A stretch of 64,000 nt of DNA from Caenorhabditis remanei. Taxonomy: Eukaryota; Nematoda; Chromadorea; Rhabditida; Rhabditidae. Position numbers and translations under genes: made by a program. Under the pieces are notes generated by a model. It saw only the letters and a program-made list of their open reading frames with translations, did not search any database and was not told the origin of the DNA. The DNA lies in assembly GCF_010183535.1 (NCBI RefSeq), contig NC_071329.1:17622879-17686878 (forward strand). The letters run 5' to 3'. Positions 57,393-64,000 of this stretch are shown here, piece by piece. Within the stretch, counting starts at the first letter, position 1. Each line of letters starts with the position of its first letter.

Positions 57393-57535
57393 TTTACTAG
57401 TTAATGATACCAAGTACTTGGCTTTTCCCCTTTTTATGTTCATTTTTTGATTTATGATAATTAAATGATAATTAACTGATATGAATAATTATGGTAAAAG
57501 AATCATTTGAATATGTTCAATGTTGTGTAGAATTC
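57393..57535 (-). promoter_or_regulatory. Conserved promoter of gene L with TTATCA sites
   Basis: On the minus strand 'accataattattcatatca', repeated aattatca, then 'aacataaaaaggggaaaa', as before gene J. The start at MNW is chosen over the in-frame ATG 17 codons upstream because the signal peptide and the paralogue begin there. Confidence 0.55.
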
Positions 57536-57933
57536 AGAAGTTCAACAAATCAAATCAGAAATTAAAGTTCGTTTTGTTTTTGATATTTGAGCTTTAAATT
57601 TTAAATCACAGTAAAAAAGAAGACCAAGGTCTTTGGAATTATCTCCAATTTTTTTTTGAAATATTCCAGTGATACAATTATCCCATCAGGTCAAAGAACC
57701 ATGGATGTAGTTGTCAGATATTAAATGTCTTAAATACATGAACATGAACGCAGTGGGACATATTTTTTGAAGGGATGGGTCAAAAATGATGTCAAAAACA
57801 AATAAAAAGTTGAAAAAGATGCATAATATAAAAGTCAGTTGGGGGAATGAAGAACGAAATAAAAATTTTGAATGGAAGACCTGCTGGTACGGTCAGAGAA
57901 ATACTGTCAGTGGTTAATTAATTGAAAAAAATA

Positions 57934-58060
57934 TTACAGCAGGATTGAGTGTCCTGTAGGATGAATCTTCATATGCATGTTTCTTTGTTCATAATATCCA
58001 TGGAGCTCCACTTCTCTGCTCAATTTGAATGTAGTGCAGTGTGGGAACTTGGTTTCTTTG
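57934..58060 (-). pseudogene. Orphan DUF3557 last exon
   Basis: Reads ETKFPHCTTFKLSREVEL and ends at TAA 57934, clearly related to exon 3 of gene G. The acceptor is spoiled (TTTTCAA in place of TTTTCAG). No exons 1 or 2 lie upstream; the sequence there is cggaagt-type repeat. Confidence 0.8.
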
Positions 58061-58102
58061 AAAATGTAGAATTATTATAATTATGTATTTCCTATGTACC
58101 AG

Positions 58103-58553
58103 AGTTGCGCGGAATTCCGACTTCCGACTTCCGGGCTGTTTTTCACTTCCGACTTCCGACTTCCGGCTTCCGACTTCCGTTTTCGGATTTTTACCGACTT
58201 CCGTCATTCCGTAACTGTGGAATTTCCGAAAAGTATATTTTGCAGAAATACAAGGAAAATTGTCTAAAAGGACAGAAAATAGGCTTTCCTTCGGCCAAAA
58301 ATTAATTTTCCACTGATTTTCGCCAATTTTATGAACTTTTTCGAGGATTTTCGCGAAAAAATCTACTTCCGACTTTCGACTTCCAACTTCCGACTTCCAA
58401 CTTCCGACTTCCGGGCGTTTTTTCGCTTCCGACTTCCGACTTCCGTTTTCAAAGTTTTACTTCCGACTTCCGGCTCCCGACTTCCGTTTTCAAAATTTTA
58501 CTTCCGGCTTCCGACTTCCGTTTTAGAAAAAATCACTTCCGCGCAACTCTGCT
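58103..58553. mobile_element. cttccga-rich element with inverted ends, complete copy
   Basis: Starts 'agagttgcgcggaattccga', ends 'cacttccgcgcaactctg'. The ends are inverted copies (agagttgcgcggaa/ttccgcgcaactct). Inside are many cttccga repeats and a core 'gaaaagtatattttgcagaa'. Relatives lie at 50190-50600, 62543-62850 and 63240-63513. Confidence 0.75.
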
Positions 58554-58937
58554 ATATGTACTTATGTCTTGAAAATGCGCTTGCTTCACATTTGGCCACA
58601 TCACCATCCTAGGTTTGGGGGTCAAGTCACCAAAATCTTTTCTTAGGGGTATTTTTGGAAATCCGATTCCGTCATCAGCTTTAACGAGAAATGTTCCGCT
58701 GAGTCTAAAAACTCAGTATCAGGGGTGGCCGTATACTTGTGTTACGCACAGTATGTCAGAGTACATCAGTGACAGAATTCAATATAAAACAATCAATAAC
58801 AAGACAAGTGTGCTTTCACTGTTTATTGAAAAATTAAAATTAGTAAACAAGACATTTTACGACAGAATTTCAGTGATTACTAGTGACAAATAACTTTAAA
58901 ATTGAGTTCCGGGTCAGGTTTTGAAAGCTGTGTGGAT
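58554..58937. other. No gene seen
   Basis: 3' flank of the kinase gene; no repeat or coding feature recognised. Confidence 0.4.
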
Positions 58938-60112
58938 TCAATTGATGTTTGAAGAGATTAAGTCACCCAATCTGGAAAAATGATAAGATTGTATAAACAG
59001 TCAGTTATCCCAAGTATTTACCTTCTGGATGTCTTCGTTTTGTCAGTTGTCTTGGATGTCATCCCTTTGCTCGACCAGTCACTTGTGAACCAAAGATTTT
59101 CATCAAATCCAGCAAACTCCTCGTCGCCAGCACAACCTTGACGTGCACTTCGAACTATCTTGCATGGCGACTCCTCTGGTGGAAGATTCGTGAAACAAGA
59201 GTCAAACTGAGAGACATCCGTATCGCTTGAGATCTCAGGTCTGAACGGCGCCTCTAGCTCTCCTGCTTCCAGTTTATTCCAATCCATGAGTTTAAAGAAA
59301 TCCAGTTGTTTCATTCCAGAGATTGAAATTCGGTTCTCCACTTTTCGTAAAAGGAGAGACTTGATAACTTCCCTGCACTCTGAGGAAAACTTTTTTGATA
59401 GCTTGAGAGGTGCTTTCCGGATATTCGCATACATCTCCTTTTCTGTCTCTCCACTGAATGGGGGTCCACCAACAACCATATCATACATCAGAATTCCAAG
59501 TGCCCAAATGTCAACCGAGTGACCGTAAGATCCACCATTCCGCAGCATTTCTGGTGCCATGTAGTCAATTGTTCCGCAGAATGTGGAAGTCCTCTCACCC
59601 TTTGCAAGATTAAACTTGCTCAGACCGAAATCGATTAGTTTGGCGTGTCCATGACGGTCTAGCATCACATTAGCCGGTTTTAGGTCTCGGTAGACCACAT
59701 TATTATTGTGAAGATGCTCCAAAGCCAGTGCAATCTGAGCAATGTAGAATCTTGCTGCTTCCTCCTCTAGTGTTTCTTCTCTGTTGAGAAGAGAGAAGAG
59801 TTCCCCGCCCGGAAGGAACTCAAGGACCATATAGACTTTTTTAGTCGTCTCGAATCGATGGACCATTTCACACAGGAATCGAGATTTTACATTCTCGAAG
59901 ATCCTGATCTCATCCTTGATATGGTTCTCGTCGATTTTGTTGTCGGGTTTCGTCACGACTTTCATGGCGAAAATCTGGTTATTATCCTTTTTCCGAGCTT
60001 GGAACACTTTTGCGTATCCACCCTTTCCAATAACCTTAAGCCGGTCAAAACTCTCTGGTTTCAAAGTGCTGATCGATGTATTTTCAAGCTTTGTGAGCAG
60101 TGAAGATTCCAT
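58938..60112 (-). CDS. S6-kinase-like AGC protein kinase, two coding exons
   Basis: Exons 60112-59022 and 58971-58938 give 374 residues. The kinase domain spans about 22-282: GKGGYAKVF (P-loop), FAMKVV (Lys), VVYRDLKPANVML (catalytic loop), LIDFGLSKF and the activation loop STFCGTIDYMAPE, with the PDK1-site Thr kept. The AGC tail has DVSQFDSCFTNLPP, ESP at the turn-motif place and FAGFD where S6K has FxGFT; the regulatory Thr is Asp here. Order and wording are closest to p70 S6 kinase. The start is at MESSLLTKL because TTTTTTAG lies just before it (acceptor or trans-splice site); the open frame upstream is leader. The last exon adds LGDLISSNIN via GTAAAT/TTCCAG. Unlike most S6K genes it has almost no introns. 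Confidence 0.85.
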
Positions 60113-60250
60113 TGTGGTCGGAGTTCTAAAAAATAGTAAAATGAACGTGAGTACAAGAGGGGTGTGAATGAGAAGGAGATGGATAGACACGTTAACGATG
60201 AGTCCAAGGCTACCAATGCAGCCGCGCTCTATTGGCAAGAAATAAATAGG
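60113..60250 (-). promoter_or_regulatory. 5' leader of the kinase gene
   Basis: On the minus strand a TTTTTTAG acceptor 13 bases before the ATG. It fits trans-splicing or a leader intron; no TATA box is obvious. Confidence 0.4.
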
Positions 60251-60254
60251 GAAT

Positions 60255-60830
60255 TAGGAAGATAAAATTCAATTTGAAAAAACCACGATTTTTAGCCGAA
60301 TTCAACTGATTTTAGACACTTCCAACCTACCAAATCAATAAATACCGCGATTTTCAGCTAAATTCAACCGATTTTAGACATTTTTCACCAAAAAATCAAT
60401 AAAGAGACGCGGTTTTCAGCCGAATCCAGTCAATTTTAGGCATTTTCAACTTGAAAGTCAATAAAAATCTGCGATTTTCCACATGAAAATCAGTTTTAAA
60501 AACAATTTCCAGCCAAATTCAGTTATTTTTAGACATTTTCCACCGCAAAATTGATGAAAAACCCAATTTTCAGCCAATTTTGGACATTTGCCACTTAACA
60601 ATCCACAAAAATTGCGATTTTCAGCCAAATTCAGCCAGTTTTAGACATTTTTCACCAAAAACCAATTAGAGACGCGGTTATCAGCCGAATCCAGTCAATT
60701 TTAGACACGTTCTACCTAAAAGTCGATAAAAACCGCGATTTTCAGACAAATTCTACCAATTTAAAATAAATTTTCACCAAAAAATCAAGAAAAACAACGG
60801 TTTTCAGCCAATTTTGTACCAATTTTGTGC
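60255..60830. repeat. Degenerate tandem repeat, period about 60 bp
   Basis: About nine units built on 'cgattttcagccaaattcag', 'cattttagacatttttcacc' and 'aaaaatcaataaa'. They vary widely. The array ends at the DUF3557 start-codon relic at 60832. Confidence 0.75.
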
Positions 60831-61045
60831 TCATTCCTAGAAAAATTGCTAATGGAAGGAGTAATGAGGACGACAATGGAAAAATGAGAGAAACGAAAGA
60901 TGTGAACGAGGAGACAACACACAATTGAATGCCCGGACTATGTATGAACAGACGGATTAGATAGAGGTGTTAATTGCTTCTGTGCTGTGGGAAACAACAG
61001 AAAATGTACAGTAGGATAAGCAAGCCATCTTAGATTAGATCGTTG
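60814..61045 (-). pseudogene. DUF3557 promoter and first codons only
   Basis: The minus strand repeats the upstream region of gene G ('ttgtttcccacagcacagaa', 'ctctatctaatccgtctgtt', 'gtgtgttgtctcct') and the start MSTKLVQN (ATG 60834-60832). It then turns into the tandem repeat. The remainder of the gene is missing. Confidence 0.75.
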
Positions 61046-61253
61046 TCCATTATGGCGGTACCCCAAGAGGGAAATGTGACAAGGTGGGAAACAGATAACA
61101 CAATTAACTACACGGTAGATGTGAAAGGCTGAGAAAAGGCTATTAGTGCTCTTGTGACTCCGCCCATATAAGACATCTCACCAGCAATCATTCTATTCTT
61201 CTGCCTTACTCACTCACCCCGTTCTTCTCTTTTCTCTCTGCCCACCCCTAAAC

Positions 61254-62031
61254 ATGAAAGTTAACAAACCACTGACATATCTCTCATTAAAGTATGTTCT
61301 CAAGTACAGTAACCCTTATATCAGGTAAGATTGTACTAGTTAATTCCAGATGTTCATTAGACCCTTTCAGATTACAACTCGCATCGGTTTGTCCGGAGTT
61401 TAGTTACACTGAAAAGCTGGTTCCGCTGCTGAAAATTGACCAGCTCATCATTAAACCAACATCACTCACTATCAACGACACCAACTACACTCTGGGACTG
61501 ATTCGTCACTATCCGGAAGTAGAAGCGCCAAAATGGGTTCAGGAAATGAATGCGGCAGGAGGTACTAGTTTTGATGTCGGGTTTGGCGACCAAAACAACA
61601 AGGAATTCCCACTGCTATCAGAGAAATATAGAGCACCCTCCGATGAAGAAACTTTGCAAAAGTTTGAATTTGAGCAGAGGTTATACAGACTGACACCAAT
61701 GCTGAACCACTGTCAAACCGCTCAAAATTTGAGATCGTTGAAGAGAAAAAAAAAGTTGGAGGAAGAAGCAAAAATGCTCCGAAACCGTATCCGTTCGTAA
61801 AATAAGCAACTTTCACTATCATCGTTGAAGTTCGAGCACCACTTGCAACTTACCATCACCTCGAAAAGCGGAACGAAATTCTTTGAGCGCATGGAATACG
61901 ACAGGACTCTTAAGGAATCCATGGATTATTTTATCAGAAAATTCTTGCTAGGAAGTAGAGAAAACTTGGATGTGGACACGGTGCAAATCGATTATATACC
62001 GGAGATTCCAAGTTCAGATCGGAGCACCTGA
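61254..62031 (+). pseudogene. DUF3557 gene with in-frame stop and lost 3' part
   Basis: Exon 1 is 61254-61324 (MKVNKPLTYLSLKYVLKYSN) with donor GTAAGA. Exon 2 starts at 61371 and reads LQLASVCPEFSYTEKLVPLL, then LTINDTNYTLGLIRHYPEV, then a basic coiled region (LKRKKKLEEEAKMLRNR). TAA at 61798 breaks it. The same frame goes on with clear family sequence (SKSGTKFFERMEYDRTLKES, then DYFIRKFLLGSRENLDVDTV) to TGA at 62031. The last third of the domain and exon 3 are missing. It is most simply a decayed gene; the N-terminal 160-odd residues could still be made. Confidence 0.75.
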
Positions 62032-62051
62032 CAATTCGAGATGTCGATAGG

Positions 62052-62321
62052 AGAAAGCTCAAAATTCACTTAATGTGATGGGAGCTTCTAGCAAACTTTA
62101 GTAGAACATTGTTGATAAGACCTCATTTCTGAACACCGTAAAATAACGTATGAATTGTTTTCTTTTTGTAACTTGACTTGAATAAACGTAGTTGTTATAT
62201 GAGACTGAATATTTGTATACAAAATGCAAAAAAAAATTGCAATTATACCAAAACCGGGACGGTAATGACGGTAAAATTTGCAATAGTCCCACTTGAATTA
62301 AGTCTCTTCGGAGCCATCCTC
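62052..62321. other. No gene seen
   Basis: Spacer between two DUF3557 remnants on opposite strands. 'gaataaac' near 62179 could be a 3' signal. Confidence 0.4.
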
Positions 62322-62935
62322 TTATGTTCGTATCCGGTTTTGTCGTTTTTTTAAACCAATACCTTTAAAGTCACAAATAACAATTGTACGCGTGGCATAA
62401 TTGATATCATTAATTTTGATCTCAATTGAATTTAATTCAAGAAAATCTACACGAAGTGGAATTGCCTTTTCAAATCGTTGAACGGTTGAAGACCGACTGG
62501 CCAAGTAGGTCCTGAAAACAACTCAAATTGAAATGAGGACAGCAGAGCTGTGCGGAATTCCTTCTTTCCACTTCCGGACTTTTTTTCACTTCCGACCTCC
62601 GTTTTGAAAATTTTACTTTCGACTTCCTTCTTCCGTTGAAAATGTTTTTGCCACTTCCGGCTTCAGTGTAAACTGTTTAGAAAATTTTTGAATTTTCGAC
62701 GGAAATTTCAGCTGCATTTTGCTGGTTTTTGATGAAGTTTTGTATGAAAACAACGCCAAAATTGGTTTTCAGTGATGACTAGAAAACATTTTCAAAATTA
62801 GACTTCCGACTTCCGCTTTCAAAACCCAACTTCCGACTTCGTTTGTTTTTAAAAATAACTACCTATGTACCTTTTGTTAGATTCCACATGCTCCACAACG
62901 CACTTTAGACTGGGGTAAGATAAATCAGGGGACAT
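62322..62935 (-). pseudogene. DUF3557 remnant, two exons parted by a repeat element
   Basis: Exon 1 (62935-62871) reads MSPDLSYPSLKCVVEHVESN and resembles the cluster copies A-F. Exon 2 (62511-62322) reads SRSSTVQRFEKAIPLRVDFL and SIEIKINDINYATRTI, then leaves the family and stops at 62322. The intron of 359 nt is mostly a cttccga-type repeat (62543-62850). The DUF3557 core is absent. Confidence 0.78.
62543..62850. repeat. cttccga-rich element, diverged copy in the intron of the 62935 remnant
   Basis: Starts 'agagctgtgcggaattcc', close to the complete copy at 58103, and ends in 'aacttccgacttcg'. Confidence 0.6.
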
Positions 62936-63087
62936 TCTGGAAAAATAATAAAAATGGGAGTACAGGGAAGCGAGGGTAGAATGAACAAACGATGTGAGGT
63001 GGGCGAACGATATGAGGTGGGCGAAGGCCTGTGGGAATGGTCAGACTCGATACGGTCTCTGGGATTTATTGTCCTGTTATCGAAATA

Positions 63088-63192
63088 AAAAAGTTCCGAC
63101 ATTTTTTCTTCATGTTTGCGGACCTAGTGGAAAATTACCAAATTTTCCACTAAGTCCGCAAACACCGATGAGGAAAAAATGTCGGATCTTTT
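63088..63192. mobile_element. Short hairpin MITE
   Basis: 'ttccgacattttttcttcat' with 'tgtttgcggacctagtggaa' is mirrored by 'ttccactaagtccgcaaaca' with 'gaggaaaaaatgtcgga'. Arms about 45 bp. Confidence 0.75.
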
Positions 63193-63239
63193 TTGTTGCG
63201 ACAATACGAGATCCAAAAATTTAAATGGTAAAATGAATT

Positions 63240-63513
63240 TTACTTCCGACTTCCGTCATTCCATAACTGTGGAATTTTCGAAAAGTGCATTTCCCAGAAA
63301 TGCATGGAAAAATGGTCTACATAAAAGGACAGAAAATACGATGCTTTTCAGCCAAAAACTAATTTTCCACTGATTTTCGCGAATTTCATGATTTTTCTCT
63401 TGGAGTTTTTGAAAGTTTGAGAAAAAATCTGATTCCGACTTCCGACTTCCGGGCGTTTTTTCACTTCCGACTTCCGACTTCCGGATAAATAAATTTTCAC
63501 TTCCATGCAACTC
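63240..63513. repeat. cttccga-rich element, another copy
   Basis: Core 'gaaaagtgcatttcccagaa', end 'cacttccatgcaactctgg'. It abuts the orphan DUF3557 exon at 63524. Confidence 0.65.
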
Positions 63514-63523
63514 TGGTGGGTAC

Positions 63524-63690
63524 CCACAAAACAGCATTCAGGTACTGTAGCATATCTTTTGACATTTGATAGTCAACCAGCTTTTTTGTGCCCATTTTGA
63601 GAAAAATTGCTTGAAAATGGTAAATGAGATAAACGAAGGAGTGAGAGAGGAGACAACACACAATTGGATGCCCGGACAATGTACACATTA
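63524..63690 (-). pseudogene. Orphan DUF3557 exon 1 with its promoter
   Basis: ATG 63595-63593, reading MGTKKLVDYQMSKDMLQYLN, ends near a GTACCC donor. It is preceded by 'gtgtgttgtctcct', as in gene G. The next sequence is a cttccga element; no exon 2 follows. Confidence 0.75.
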
Positions 63691-63910
63691 GAGTGTCGTA
63701 TCGCGAGACGATTCCAGCTGATTCCAGCATATTCTCGCAATCGTCTCGTTTTGCTCTGTCTCGTTTTGTCCAGCATAAAGTTCAGCATATTCTCGTTCAG
63801 CATAGTTCAGCAAAAGTTCAGTTACAGCATATTCCAGCACGTTTCATTTATTTTTCATTCCCGCATAATTTCTTGCTGGACATTGCGAGAATCTCGCGAG
63901 ACGAACGTGA
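63690..63910. repeat. Repeat rich in 'cagcat' with inverted ends
   Basis: 'atcgcgagacgattccagct' near 63699 and 'gagaatctcgcgagacgaac' near 63888 contain inverted cgcgaga motifs. Between them are repeats of ttcagcatattc. The rest to 64000 is AT-rich. Confidence 0.5.
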
Positions 63911-64000
63911 ATTATTTTTCTGTTAGAAAAATAGAAAAATCTATGCTAAAGTGTTATTTCCGTGATCTTTCATTGTGAATCAAGTACAGTGTTCTTCATT

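Noticed and set aside
57393..57443. Upstream in-frame ATG of gene L (MNIKRGK start)
   Set aside because: It would bury the signal peptide, and the paralogue J lacks that ATG; the MNW start is shared.
60113..60238. N-terminal extension of the kinase (MPIERGC start)
   Set aside because: A TTTTTTAG acceptor lies between it and the MESSLL start; the extension is hydrophobic leader sequence unlike any AGC kinase.

Overview
The window looks like an arm region of a Caenorhabditis-type nematode genome. It is AT-rich, its genes have short (about 45-50 nt) introns ending in TTTTCAG, and it carries nematode-restricted families: DUF3557 proteins, DUF281-like secreted cysteine-rich proteins and an Srz chemoreceptor. 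The exact species cannot be fixed from the sequence alone. No rRNA, tRNA or CRISPR feature was found.

Layout. 1-4.8 kb: a BEL/Pao LTR retrotransposon on the minus strand, cut by the left edge and frameshifted in pol. 5.6-6.8 kb: two minus-strand coding remnants, one with gag-type zinc knuckles, each followed by an AATAAA signal. 9-22 kb: a DUF3557 cluster. Two genes lie on the minus strand (8968-10265, 11521-12786) and three on the plus strand (13525-14796, 15475-16823, 18248-19514) of one subfamily, plus a truncated copy (17203-17498) and a more diverged intact gene (20638-22025). Between them recur the same flanking blocks: a MITE, an antisense relic exon and a roughly 200-bp repeat. This shows that the cluster grew by duplication and inversion of whole segments.

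22.8-26.9 kb: a multi-exon DUF281-like gene interrupted in a coding exon by a 2151-bp foldback element with arms of about 1 kb. 27-29 kb: repeats, including a GC-rich palindromic element and a 184-bp direct duplication. 29.08-45.69 kb: a satellite of 160 copies of a 104-bp unit, in phase from end to end at every point checked, with nested higher-order repeats. 46.2-47.4 kb: an intact four-exon srz GPCR gene (minus). 48.6-49.7 kb: a small one-module relative of the DUF281-like family (plus).

51.4-57.4 kb: an 18-exon DUF281-like gene (minus) whose A-B module has been duplicated internally. One of its introns contains an antisense LINE fragment, itself split by an 836-bp foldback element. 57.9-63.6 kb: DUF3557 debris (orphan exons, a promoter with only a start, a copy with an in-frame stop, a two-exon remnant) surrounding an S6-kinase-like AGC kinase gene (58938-60112, minus). 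The right end holds dispersed short repeats.

Functionally the window is accessory DNA: fast-evolving families of unknown function (DUF3557), secreted proteins probably under GATA-site promoters, one chemoreceptor and one divergent kinase, shaped by transposons. Exon coordinates were derived by hand from splice consensus and comparison of paralogues; the summed coding lengths of the intact models are multiples of three.
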